From Bradyrhizobium sp. 1 (GTDB taxonomy: Bacteria; Pseudomonadota; Alphaproteobacteria; Rhizobiales; Xanthobacteraceae): a stretch of 64,000 nt of DNA. Within the stretch, counting starts at the first letter, position 1; every line of letters starts with the position of its first letter. The notes under the pieces were generated by a model, which was given only the letters and a program-made list of their open reading frames with translations, was not told where the DNA came from and did no database searches. The position numbers and the translations under genes were made by a program. The DNA lies in the NCBI RefSeq assembly GCF_023073315.1, contig NZ_JADPJH010000039.1, positions 188,036 through 252,035 of the forward strand. The letters run 5' to 3'. Of the stretch, positions 34,870 to 43,296 are shown one piece after another.

Positions 34870-35708
34870 AGACAGCCGGCTCCGAGCAGAGGCTCGCCGT
34901 CCTTTTGCCGTATCGTCTCGTGCCGAGCCGGATGTCAATTCGGATCGGCCCGCTGTCCGCTGCCATCCTCTGTTTCTGCGTTATGATGGCGGCATCCACC
35001 GCGTGGGCGCAGACCACACCGACGATGCTCTCCCCGCTGCAAATCATCGTGAAGTGGTCTCCACTCCTGCTGCGAGGGTTCGCCTTCAACATCCTGATCT
35101 CACTGCTGGCCATGCTGCTGGGGACCGCCGCCGGGCTTGGCCTCGGTTTGGGATTGCTGTCGGAGTTCCGGCCGCTCGCCGCCGTCAGCTGGCTCCTGAC
35201 GCAATTCTTCCGCAACGCGCCCTGGCTGGTGTTGCTGTTCTTCATCATGTTTCTGGTGCCCTTCCAGATCACCGTCTTCAAGACCACTATCCCCTTGCCG
35301 GATTGGATCAAGGCGACGGTGGGTTTCGCATTGCCTGTCATGGCCAATGTCGCCGAGGTCGTGCGTGGCGCCGTCCGCTCCGTTCCGTCGACGCAATGGG
35401 AGGCAGCGGAATCACTCTCATTCACACGGCGCCAGACGATCTGGCTGATCATGCTGCCACAGTGCATCAAGAGAATGCTGCCGCCCTGGATGAACGTCTA
35501 TGCGCTGGTCGCGATGTCGACGGTCCTCGCATCGATCGTGGGCGTTTCGGAAATGCTCACGCTGACGGCACAGGTCCATGCCGCAGAAGGCGGCCGACCG
35601 GAGCTGTTCGCGCCGCTCTACGGCTTCGCGCTGCTGTGCTTCTTTCTCTACTGTTATCCGATCAACCTCTGGACCGCTCGTCTCGAGCGCCGGTTCCGCG
35701 TACGCTGA
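34866..35708 (+). CDS. Amino-acid ABC transporter permease, second subunit
   Basis: A 280-residue permease. It has an additional N-terminal hydrophobic segment (ILCFCVMMAASTAWAQ) that looks like a signal peptide, then the core with LTQFFRNAPWLVLLFFIMFL and the EAA loop WEAAESLSFTRRQTIWLIML. The N-terminal extension is unusual for this family; ATG 34932 would shorten it. It pairs with the preceding permease. Confidence 0.87.
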   Translation: MKTAGSEQRLAVLLPYRLVPSRMSIRIGPLSAAILCFCVMMAASTAWAQTTPTMLSPLQIIVKWSPLLLRGFAFNILISLLAMLLGTAAGLGLGLGLLSEFRPLAAVSWLLTQFFRNAPWLVLLFFIMFLVPFQITVFKTTIPLPDWIKATVGFALPVMANVAEVVRGAVRSVPSTQWEAAESLSFTRRQTIWLIMLPQCIKRMLPPWMNVYALVAMSTVLASIVGVSEMLTLTAQVHAAEGGRPELFAPLYGFALLCFFLYCYPINLWTARLERRFRVR

Positions 35709-35719
35709 GGGAGCAGAGC

Positions 35720-36472
35720 ATGGCCACGAGCTGGACTCCGGATCAGCCCATCGTCCAATGCGTCGACGTCAGAAAGTCGTTCGGAGCTCTCGAGGTTCTG
35801 AAAGGCATCAGCCTGTCGGTCAGGAAGGGCGAGGTGATCTGTATCATCGGCCCGTCCGGATCGGGGAAATCCACGCTGATCCGCTGCATCAATGCGCTTC
35901 AACCGATCTCGTCGGGCAGCATTCAGATCGAAGGCATCGAGGTCTCTGATCCCAGGCTCGACAAGCTGGCACTGCGCCGCAAGGTCGGGATGGTGTTTCA
36001 GCAGTACAACCTGTTCCCGCACAAGACCGCGCTTCAGAACGTGATGATGGCGCCGATCCATGTTCTCGGCCAGAAACGCGCCGAGGTCGAGGTGCGCGCC
36101 CGGGCGCTAATGGCCAAGGTGCGGCTCGCGGGGAAGGAGGACACCTATCCCGGTGAACTCTCCGGCGGACAGCAGCAGCGCGTCGCCATCGCCCGCTCGC
36201 TCGCGATGCGGCCGGACATCATGCTGTTCGACGAGGTGACCGCCGCCCTCGATCCGGAAACGGTCAAGGAGGTCCTTATCACCATCCGGGAGCTTGCCGA
36301 GGACGGGATGACGTGCATCCTCGTCACCCATGAAATGAACTTCGCCCGCGAGGTCGCCGATCACGTCTACTTCACCGATCGCGGTGTGATCGTCGAACAC
36401 GGGCCGCCGGAAACATTGTTTACGGCGGCCAAGGACGAGCGAACGCAGCAGTTTCTGTCGCAGGTGCTCTGA
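35720..36472 (+). CDS. Amino-acid ABC transporter ATP-binding protein
   Basis: A 250-residue ATPase with Walker A GPSGSGKST (44-52), Q-loop VFQQYNLFPHKT, signature LSGGQQQRVAIARS, Walker B IMLFDEVTAALDP and switch His in LVTHEMNFA. The ribosome site GAGGGAGC precedes ATG 35720. It energises the two permeases. With the binding protein it completes a polar amino-acid importer next to an N-methylamino-acid oxidase. Confidence 0.94.
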   Translation: MATSWTPDQPIVQCVDVRKSFGALEVLKGISLSVRKGEVICIIGPSGSGKSTLIRCINALQPISSGSIQIEGIEVSDPRLDKLALRRKVGMVFQQYNLFPHKTALQNVMMAPIHVLGQKRAEVEVRARALMAKVRLAGKEDTYPGELSGGQQQRVAIARSLAMRPDIMLFDEVTAALDPETVKEVLITIRELAEDGMTCILVTHEMNFAREVADHVYFTDRGVIVEHGPPETLFTAAKDERTQQFLSQVL

Positions 36473-36529
36473 GTTCGCCGCCGGGATCCTCGAGCGCGCC
36501 GGCTTTCGGCGCCGCCTCGCAGCTGGCGC

Positions 36530-36772
36530 CTACTTCCCCGCAGCCTTGCGCAGCGCCTCGTTGATGCGGTCCTGCCAGCCGGGACCGCCCGCCTGGAAAT
36601 GCTCCAACACGTCCTGGTCGATGCGCAGCGTGACCTGCTCCTTGATGCCCGGCGCCACGTTCGGCTTCGGCGGCGCCACGACGACCTTGGCGGTCACCTT
36701 CTTGAACGCTGCCTCAGCCTCGCTCCTGGCATCGCCGAGCGTGCGCGGCCGCCTCGGTGGTTGATCCGCCAT
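36530..36772 (-). CDS. Orphan BrnA-like antitoxin
   Basis: An 80-residue protein whose C-terminal half (EQVTLRIDQDVLEHF, then GPGWQDRINEALRKA) matches the ribbon-helix-helix-like BrnA antitoxin domain. The N-terminus is basic and Pro-rich. BrnA normally follows a BrnT RNase toxin gene, but no BrnT frame is present on either side; cysK lies 3 bases upstream on the same strand. It may be a solitary regulator or a relic. Confidence 0.72.
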   Translation of the reverse strand: MADQPPRRPRTLGDARSEAEAAFKKVTAKVVVAPPKPNVAPGIKEQVTLRIDQDVLEHFQAGGPGWQDRINEALRKAAGK

Positions 36773-36775
36773 GTG

Positions 36776-37756
36776 CTAGATTCCTTCAAACAGAGCCGTG
36801 GAAAGATACCGCTCGGAGAAGGACGGCACTATAGCCAGGATGGTTTTTCCCGCAGCTTCCGGCCGCTTGCCGATCTCAAGCGCCGCCGCGATCGCCGCGC
36901 CCGAGGAGATGCCGCCGGGAATGCCCTCATGCCGCGCCAGCGCGCGCGTGGTCTCGATCGCGGTCGTCGAGTTGATCTTCACGATCTCGTCGATCACCGA
37001 GCGGTCGAGGATGTCAGGCACGAAGCCTGCGCCGATGCCCTGGATCTTGTGCGGCGTGTGCTGGCCCCCTGACAGCACCGGGCTCTCCTCCGGCTCGACC
37101 GCGATGACGCGTAAGGAAGCCTTGCGCGGCTTCAGCACCTGGCCGACGCCGGTGATGGTGCCGCCGGTGCCGACGCCGGCCACGAAGTAATCGATGTTGC
37201 CGCCGGTGTCGTTCCAGATCTCCTCCGCGGTGGTGCGGCGGTGCACCTCGGGATTGGCGAGGTTCTTGAACTGTTGCGGCATCACCGAGTTCGGCGTCGT
37301 CTTCAACAGCTCCTCGGCGGTGGCAATCGCGCCCTTCATACCTTGCGCCGCCGGCGTCAGCACCAGCTCGGCGCCGAGGAAGGCCAACATCTTGCGCCGC
37401 TCGATCGACATGGATTCCGGCATCACCAGCTTCAGCCGGTAGCCGCGCGAGGCCGCCACAAAGGCGAGTGCGATGCCGGTATTGCCCGAGGTCGGCTCGA
37501 TCAGCACGGTATCGGGCTTGACGATACCGGCCTTCTCCATGGCGATGATCATGGCCGCGCCGATGCGGTCCTTCACGCTTGCGGCCGGATTGAAATATTC
37601 AAGTTTCGCCAAAATCGTCGCGTTCACGCCGTGCATGCCTGGCAGGCGGCGCAACCGCACGATCGGCGTGTCGCCAAAAGCATCGACGATCGAGTCATAG
37701 ATCCGGCCACGGCCGGGTTGGTGCGCGGCACCCGTTTTGGACGATGCGTCCATCAT
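36776..37756 (-). CDS. cysK: Cysteine synthase A (O-acetylserine sulfhydrylase)
   Basis: A 326-residue PLP enzyme. The Schiff-base Lys62 lies in FNPAASVKDRIGAAM. The substrate-binding loop is EPTSGNTGIAL (about 87-97) and the phosphate-binding loop GVGTGGTITGVG. It makes cysteine from O-acetylserine and sulfide in the cytoplasm. Two adjacent ATGs (37756, 37753) can start it. It is co-oriented with the BrnA-like gene immediately downstream. Confidence 0.93.
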   Translation of the reverse strand: MMDASSKTGAAHQPGRGRIYDSIVDAFGDTPIVRLRRLPGMHGVNATILAKLEYFNPAASVKDRIGAAMIIAMEKAGIVKPDTVLIEPTSGNTGIALAFVAASRGYRLKLVMPESMSIERRKMLAFLGAELVLTPAAQGMKGAIATAEELLKTTPNSVMPQQFKNLANPEVHRRTTAEEIWNDTGGNIDYFVAGVGTGGTITGVGQVLKPRKASLRVIAVEPEESPVLSGGQHTPHKIQGIGAGFVPDILDRSVIDEIVKINSTTAIETTRALARHEGIPGGISSGAAIAAALEIGKRPEAAGKTILAIVPSFSERYLSTALFEGI

Positions 37757-38086
37757 GAACTCCCTATGGCGACAATTTGTACGGCCGTGGCGCAGTTACA
37801 GACAGCTTGCGGCGGCACGCAAGCGACAATGCGGCCCACATGGAACCCGCCTGATAGCAAAATTATGTGAGCCGGTCGGCCGTTCGTCATCTTCAGGCGC
37901 CGGGCTGACCCTCCTGCCGATCCCCGTTGTCAATCTGTTCACGATTGCCGTGCTGAACTGCCGGACCAGCCTCCTGATTACCGCTTGTGCCTTAGCCAGA
38001 TACCCTCCCGACAGGCGATGTCCGTTGCGGTCGGGACGATGCGGCCGATCTGGTCATCGGACGTGGGTGGAAGCGGCAGATAACGC
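37757..38086. other. Intergenic stretch between cysK and acyltransferase
   Basis: Divergent promoter region of about 330 bases. The frame at 37737-38090 has no ribosome site or recognisable protein character, so I do not call it. No palindrome or terminator stands out. Confidence 0.5.
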
Positions 38087-39196
38087 ATGATGCATCGACG
38101 GCTCGCCTTCATCGATACCCTGCGCGGGATCGCAGTCCTGTCGGTAGTGGTCCAGCATGCGCTCGAGGTGATCGTGCGGGAGCACCCGACCGGCGCGTAT
38201 CATGCGATCTTTCACGACGTGATCGGCTACTACATGAATTTCGGCCGGTTCGGCGTCGTGCTGTTCTTCTTCGTCAGCGGCTTCGTCATTCCGTTCAGCT
38301 TTCCCAGCAGCGCGTCTCCCGTGAACGACTTTTCGATCAGTCGTTTCTTCCGGCTCTATCCGGCCTACTGGACCTCGATCGTGATCGGGCTGGTCACGAT
38401 GCAGGCGGTCGAGTCCAAGTCCTATCCCGTGTCGCAGATCGCCGCGAACCTGACGATGCTGCAATCCTTCCTGGAGGTCCCTCATCTCTGGGACTTCTAC
38501 TGGACGCTGACGATCGAGCTGCTGTTCTATGTTGTCTGCATCGGTCTCTTCGCCGCAGGGCTGCTGAGCCAACGCCTCACCGCCGTCACGATCGTCGTTG
38601 CAACCGCCTTGGCCGGCACCGCGGTCGCCGTCCTGGTCGAGGACAGGGCGGCCTGGGTGCTGATGGAGGCCGGGCTGAACCTGTCGGCGATGTTCCTCGG
38701 CAAGATCATTCGCGACACCGTCATCTCGGGAACGCTGCGATGGCGGCATGTCGCCATCTGCACGGCGCTTTACGCCCTCTTCGCCATCACGCTGTGCAAC
38801 AGCCGCTATGGCGGGGTCTACGACGACAATTTCTTCTACAGCTATTCGATCGGCGGAGCCTATGTCTGCGCAGCTCTCGTCTTCATCATGTTCGCCGCGT
38901 TCGGCGAACGGATGGCCTGGCGCCCGATCGCGTTCGTCGGCGTCATCAGCTATTCGGTCTACCTGATGTCGCCGTTCGCAATGGTCTGGGTCCATCATTA
39001 CGCCTGGGTTGGCGACGAGCCGCTGGGATGGCTCGTTTTCGTCGCCGAGGTCGTGGCGTCGTCGATTTTTGTCAGCTGGATGACATATTCCCTCGTCGAG
39101 AAACCCGCGATCGCGTTCGGACGCAAGCTCCGCTCGGACCGCAGGAGTCCAGTCGCTCTCGAGCCGGCTCTCAGCCGGCAGGGTGCGTCGCAGTAA
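38087..39196 (+). CDS. Membrane acyltransferase (acyltransferase-3 family)
   Basis: A 369-residue protein with about ten membrane segments. The family motif is near the N-terminus: FIDTLRGIAVLSVVVQHALE, with the RG-x(n)-H pattern whose His is catalytic. Others are FFFVSGFVIPF, ISRFFRLYPAYW and DFYWTLTIELLFYVVC. Such proteins O-acetylate surface polysaccharides, Nod factors or lipopolysaccharide. The substrate here is unknown, as no polysaccharide cluster adjoins. Two adjacent ATGs are possible starts. Confidence 0.88.
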   Translation: MMHRRLAFIDTLRGIAVLSVVVQHALEVIVREHPTGAYHAIFHDVIGYYMNFGRFGVVLFFFVSGFVIPFSFPSSASPVNDFSISRFFRLYPAYWTSIVIGLVTMQAVESKSYPVSQIAANLTMLQSFLEVPHLWDFYWTLTIELLFYVVCIGLFAAGLLSQRLTAVTIVVATALAGTAVAVLVEDRAAWVLMEAGLNLSAMFLGKIIRDTVISGTLRWRHVAICTALYALFAITLCNSRYGGVYDDNFFYSYSIGGAYVCAALVFIMFAAFGERMAWRPIAFVGVISYSVYLMSPFAMVWVHHYAWVGDEPLGWLVFVAEVVASSIFVSWMTYSLVEKPAIAFGRKLRSDRRSPVALEPALSRQGASQ

Positions 39197-39398
39197 TCGA
39201 ACGTCGCGACGCGCGAAGCAGCGCCGCGGCTTATCGCAATGCACACGAGCAGTTTGCGCTGCGAAGCCCGACCGGAAACCGTTGATGGACACGTCAAGGT
39301 GATGCCAATTTTATAAAAGCCAACGCCTTTGTGTCGCGACCTCGTCAACGGCTTCTGCTTATGTTAGACTTACGTCTCAAAGCAGGGAGGTCACCACG

Positions 39399-39614
39399 AT
39401 GTCAGCAGTTGCTGAAGTGCTGTCGACCGTAGCGCACCACCGCGATCCGCGTTGTAGCGAGTTGCCCACCTGTCCCGTCTGCGCCGACTCCATGGTCGCC
39501 GCCGAAGCATCCGCCTATGTCTCGGACCACATGATCAGCTATCTCTGGACCTGCGACACTTGCGGCTACGGCTTCGTGACCAAGCACGCTGTCAAGCGGA
39601 TCGTCTGCAACTGA
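39399..39614 (+). CDS. Small Cys-rich (zinc-ribbon-like) protein
   Basis: A 71-residue protein with CPVC and CDTC knuckles (LPTCPVCADSM, WTCDTCGYGF) about 28 residues apart, plus a Cys near the N-terminus and one at the end. A single zinc ribbon is likely. GGGAGG lies ahead of the ATG. Function unknown. Confidence 0.68.
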   Translation: MSAVAEVLSTVAHHRDPRCSELPTCPVCADSMVAAEASAYVSDHMISYLWTCDTCGYGFVTKHAVKRIVCN

Positions 39615-39627
39615 CGCCTGTCACGCC

Positions 39628-40776
39628 TTAGCGCGGGGCGATGTCGCCCTTCGCCCAGTCCTCACGCGTACGCTGATAGAACTCCTCAAACGTTCCGTGC
39701 GAGATCGCGTCCCTGATGCCCTGCATCAGGGACTGATAGTAAGCGATATTGATCTCGGACAGCAGCATCGCCCCCAGCGTCTCGCCCGCCTTGACGAGAT
39801 GATGCAGATAGGCGCGCGCGCAGTCGCGCGTCGAGGGCCATGAGCTGTCTTCGTCGAGCGGACGTGGATCGTCGGCGTGGCGTGCGTTGCGCAGATTGAC
39901 CTGGCCGAAGCGGGTGAAGGCGACGCCGTGGCGGCCGTTGCGGGTCGGCATCACGCAATCGAACATGTCGATGCCGCGCTTGACGGCTTCGAGGATGTCG
40001 TCCGGCGTGCCGACGCCCATGAGATAGCGCGGCCGCTCTTGCGGCAGCATCGGTGCGGTCTCGTCAATCATCGCCAGCATCACCGCCTGCGGCTCGCCGA
40101 CGGCAAGGCCGCCGATCGCATAGCCGTGAAAGCCGAGTTCGACGAGCCCTGCGGCGCTGGCATGACGAAGTTGCGGGATGTCGCCGCCCTGCACGATGCC
40201 GAACAGCATGTAGCCGTCGGGGGCGCTTTCGAAGGCGCGCTTGGAACGTTCGGCCCAGCGCAGCGACAGCCGCATTGCGCGCTCGATGTCGTCGCGCTCG
40301 GCCGGCAGACGCACGCATTCGTCCATCTGCATCGCGATGTCGGAGCCGAGAAGGCGCTGCACCTCGATCGAGCGCTCCGGCGACAGTTCGACCTTGGCGC
40401 CGTCGATATGCGAGCGGAAGGTGACGGCATGCTCGGTGACCTTGCGCAAATCCGCCAGCGACATCACCTGGAAGCCGCCGGAATCCGTCAGCATCGGGCC
40501 GTTCCAGCCGGTAAATGTCTGCAAGCCGCCGAGCGCTGCGATCCGCTCGGCGCCGGGGCGCAGCATCAGATGATAGGTATTGCCCAGCACGATGTCGGCG
40601 CCCGCATCGCGCACCTCGCGCCAGTGCATGCCCTTCATGGCGCCGGCGGTTCCGACCGGCATGAAAGCCGGCGTCCGCACCACGCCATGCGGCGTCGTCA
40701 GGCGCCCGGTGCGCGCGGCGCCATCGGTGGCGAGCAGCTCGAAATGATTGGGGTGATCGGTATCGGGAGGATTCAT
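39628..40776 (-). CDS. tgt: tRNA-guanine transglycosylase with missing zinc ligands
   Basis: A 382-residue enzyme that swaps guanine-34 of tRNA for the queuosine precursor preQ1. Catalytic residues are present: Asp98 in LTDSGGFQ and Asp273 in FDCVMPTRNGRHG. In the C-terminal zinc site the family has CxCxxC and a later His. Here the aligned positions are Ser311, Trp313, Thr316 and Ile342 (PLDEDSSWPSTRDCARAYLH and LLSEINIAYYQ), so all four ligands are gone although the flanks are conserved. Fold stability must be achieved otherwise. queA, acting later in the same pathway, lies at 45542. Confidence 0.92.
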   Translation of the reverse strand: MNPPDTDHPNHFELLATDGAARTGRLTTPHGVVRTPAFMPVGTAGAMKGMHWREVRDAGADIVLGNTYHLMLRPGAERIAALGGLQTFTGWNGPMLTDSGGFQVMSLADLRKVTEHAVTFRSHIDGAKVELSPERSIEVQRLLGSDIAMQMDECVRLPAERDDIERAMRLSLRWAERSKRAFESAPDGYMLFGIVQGGDIPQLRHASAAGLVELGFHGYAIGGLAVGEPQAVMLAMIDETAPMLPQERPRYLMGVGTPDDILEAVKRGIDMFDCVMPTRNGRHGVAFTRFGQVNLRNARHADDPRPLDEDSSWPSTRDCARAYLHHLVKAGETLGAMLLSEINIAYYQSLMQGIRDAISHGTFEEFYQRTREDWAKGDIAPR

Positions 40777-40889
40777 GGCCGTGCTTATTGCGTGTCAGGC
40801 GAGGCCGATCAACCCGCCGCGAGGTGATTGCTGCATCAGTCTGGGACACATTTGACGCGGACGTGATATCCGCCGCATCTTGCTAAACA

Positions 40890-40908
40890 AAACGATACAG
40901 TGTAGTTT
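40890..40908. promoter_or_regulatory. Candidate TetR operator upstream of patatin gene
   Basis: AAACGATAC, one base, then GTGTAGTTT: a near-palindrome 52 bases ahead of the patatin start. The left half AAACGATAC recurs exactly at 43106, and its core ACGATAC also at 42206. Confidence 0.5.
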
Positions 40909-40959
40909 TTCCGCGGGGGCTGGACGGGATGCTGCGGCGAGGTTTGCCGGCGGCAGTAC

Positions 40960-42168
40960 ATGCGTGATCGCCAGCCACCGCCAATGCCCCCTGCTTCATG
41001 TTCGACCGAAACGTCCGCCCCCTCTCGTGGCTGGATAAGGCAGACAGCCGCCCGCCTGACCACAGGGCTGGTCCTGATGTGCATCCTTGCGCTGGGCGCC
41101 TGCACCTCCCTGCCCCGGACGCCCTATACGGCCGCTGAGGCCAGCACATCGCGCGTGCTCGATATCGACGGCCTCAGGCGCTACGCCGACGAGCCGATCA
41201 CCAAATTCGGCTTCGAGAAAGACACCAGCACCGCGACGAAATCCTATCTCGCGCTCTCCGGCGGAGGCGCGGACGGCGCCTACGGAGTCGGCGTGCTCAA
41301 TGGCTGGAGTGCCGCCGGCACCCGCCCGAACTTCTCCGTGGTCTCGGGCGTCAGCACCGGCGGCCTGATCGCGCCCTTTGCCTTCCTTGGACGGCAATAT
41401 GACGACACGCTGAAGGACGTCTACACCAGCGGCATCGCGGAGACCCTCCTGAACGACCCCAGCATCATGCGCGTGCTGTTCGGCTCCGGCCTGTTCGGCA
41501 ATACGCGGCTGCGCGAGCTCGTCGCCCGCTATGTCGGTCCCGAGATCATGACGCAGGTCGCGCGCGAAAACGCCAGGGGACGAAGGCTGCTGATCGTAAC
41601 CACCGATCTCGACACCCAGCGCACCGCGATCTGGGACATGGGCAAGATCGCCGCGGTCGGCACGCCCGAAGCGCTCAAACTGTTTCGCGACGTGATGGCG
41701 GCCTCGGCCAGCATTCCGCTGGTATTCCCGCCGATCATGATCGACGCCGAAGGCCAGGGCCGCAAATTTCAGGAGATGCATGTCGACGGCGGCGTGACGT
41801 CGCCGGTGCTGACGTTGCCCGAAGCTTTGCTGTTCCAGGATAGCCGCCTTCCGGGCACCGCGAAGATGGACATCTACATCCTCGTCAACAAGAAGATCGA
41901 ACGCAATTTCGAGCTGGTGTCCAACAGCACCATCGACGTTGCCTCGCGCAGCCTGTCGGCGATCACACAGTCGCAGACCCGCTCGATCATCTTCTCGACC
42001 TATGATTTCGCCAAGCGCAACCGGCTGGGTTTCCACCTGTCCTACATCGCGCGCGACTATCCCGCGCCGCCCACGGAAGGGTTCGACACCGCCTATATGC
42101 GGGCGCTGTATCAATACGGATATGAGAAGGCCGCATCCGGCCAGGCGTGGTCTTCGACGCTGCCGTGA
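40960..42168 (+). CDS. Patatin-like phospholipase, lipoprotein
   Basis: A 402-residue protein with a long N-region and a lipoprotein signal (LVLMCILALGACTSL, lipidated Cys48). The patatin domain has the oxyanion loop LSGGGADGAYGVG (about 99-111), nucleophile Ser132 in GVSTGG, and the Asp-Gly-Gly motif HVDGGVTSPV. It should hydrolyse phospholipids or acyl esters at the envelope. ATG 40984 would shorten the N-region. A TetR regulator follows and a shared operator-like motif precedes it, so repression by that regulator is plausible. Confidence 0.86.
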   Translation: MRDRQPPPMPPASCSTETSAPSRGWIRQTAARLTTGLVLMCILALGACTSLPRTPYTAAEASTSRVLDIDGLRRYADEPITKFGFEKDTSTATKSYLALSGGGADGAYGVGVLNGWSAAGTRPNFSVVSGVSTGGLIAPFAFLGRQYDDTLKDVYTSGIAETLLNDPSIMRVLFGSGLFGNTRLRELVARYVGPEIMTQVARENARGRRLLIVTTDLDTQRTAIWDMGKIAAVGTPEALKLFRDVMAASASIPLVFPPIMIDAEGQGRKFQEMHVDGGVTSPVLTLPEALLFQDSRLPGTAKMDIYILVNKKIERNFELVSNSTIDVASRSLSAITQSQTRSIIFSTYDFAKRNRLGFHLSYIARDYPAPPTEGFDTAYMRALYQYGYEKAASGQAWSSTLP

Positions 42169-42203
42169 ACGCGCGTGACGGAACGAGGCCATGCTGAAAC
42201 CGT

Positions 42204-42222
42204 TGACGATACGGTCAATTCG
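42204..42222. promoter_or_regulatory. Partial operator-like site upstream of tetR
   Basis: TGACGATACGG shares the ACGATACGG core with the sites at 40890 and 43106, while its right half is poorly conserved. TTGAC/GTCAA arms also surround it (42203-42218). It lies 76 bases ahead of the chosen TetR start, which fits autoregulation. Confidence 0.35.
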
Positions 42223-42297
42223 GCCAGATTCGCGATGACGCCTCCGCTCCTGCGCGATATAGAGCAAGTGACGAGCAACGCGCAGGAATCATTGGGC

Positions 42298-43044
42298 ATG
42301 GGATTGACTGCGACCAGGACCAGAACCGCCGCGTCACGGCGCGAACTGCCGAAGTCGCGCGGCGGCCGGCCGACCAAGTCCGCCGCGATCGAGCGCGACC
42401 AGCGGCTGATCGAGGTCGCCACCCGCCTGTTCCTGGATCGCGGCTTCGACGCGACCTCGCTCGATGCGGTTGCGGAAGCCGCCCGCGTCAGCAAACCCAC
42501 CGTCTATTCCCGTTATGGCGACAAGCGCGGCCTGTTTGCCGCCGTGCTGAGGCGCGAAATCGCGCGCTGGCTCGCGCCGCTATCGGCCGCGGCCGAGATG
42601 CAACTCGGCAGTGCTTCGGATATTTCGGTCGAGCAGCGGCTGGTCGAGATCGGGCGCGAGATGCTGACCTTCACCTGCGGACCCGATGCCGTCGCGTTCA
42701 GCCGCATGATGACGTCACAGGCCATCAACTTCCCCGACATCGCCAAGCTCGGCAAGGAGGAAGGCTGGTTGAAAGCCGTCGCGACCACCGCGCGCTTCTT
42801 CGACCATTTGGTGGCGCAGGGCGCGCTCGACGTCGACGACACCACCATCGCGGCCGAAGTCTTCCTCGACGTCGTCGTTGGTCACAACCACCGCCTGGCG
42901 ACGTTTGGAACGCCGCCGGAGATGAAGGCCGCGGAGAAGCGCATGCGCGCCGCGATCAAGCTGTTCCTTGCCGGTGCACTTGGATCTGCGGACCGCGTTC
43001 GGGGCACTCCCAAAGTCACACCGCGGCGACGCTCGTCCCGCTGA
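42298..43044 (+). CDS. TetR-family regulator
   Basis: About 248 residues from ATG 42298 (AGGAA upstream); ATG 42235 and GTG/ATG further up are alternatives but would overlap the operator-like site. The helix-turn-helix is ATSLDAVAEAARVSKPTVYS, followed by RYGDKRGLFAAVLRREI, typical of AcrR-like regulators. The C-terminal ligand domain contains FSRMMTSQAINFPDIA. A basic Arg/Lys-rich N-terminus precedes the HTH. Neighbouring candidate targets are the patatin gene and the PepSY gene, both with a related near-palindrome upstream. Confidence 0.9.
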   Translation: MGLTATRTRTAASRRELPKSRGGRPTKSAAIERDQRLIEVATRLFLDRGFDATSLDAVAEAARVSKPTVYSRYGDKRGLFAAVLRREIARWLAPLSAAAEMQLGSASDISVEQRLVEIGREMLTFTCGPDAVAFSRMMTSQAINFPDIAKLGKEEGWLKAVATTARFFDHLVAQGALDVDDTTIAAEVFLDVVVGHNHRLATFGTPPEMKAAEKRMRAAIKLFLAGALGSADRVRGTPKVTPRRRSSR

Positions 43045-43105
43045 CAATTCCGTGAGGTTGCGATCTATCCCCTGGGGCAACACGCGCTCGCCGTTGACCA
43101 AAATA

Positions 43106-43124
43106 AAACGATACGGTATGGTTT
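43106..43124. promoter_or_regulatory. Candidate TetR operator upstream of PepSY gene
   Basis: AAACGATAC, G, GTATGGTTT: eight of nine half-site bases are complementary. Two further copies of the core follow in inverted order, AGCGATAC (43132-43139) and GTATCGCT (43174-43181). The density of GATAC cores in the 250 bases ahead of the gene is striking. Confidence 0.52.
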
Positions 43125-43296
43125 AGTTATAAGCGATACAGGCTTCTTTTTTCACCAGCCCCAAAAGAGGTCCGTATCGCTAAGATCGCCGCGGCGGGTA
43201 CAGCCCGTCGCGACGCTCCGCGGCCGGCCGACGCCCAAGGTCGGCCGCGAATTTTTTACGATCATCCGGCACACTCGCTGGCCGAGAGTTTCGAGC

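Noticed and set aside
37737..38090. Open frame of 117 residues between cysK and the acyltransferase
   Set aside because: No ribosome site; composition (Arg/Cys/Ser) and overlap with both flanking gene starts indicate a chance frame.
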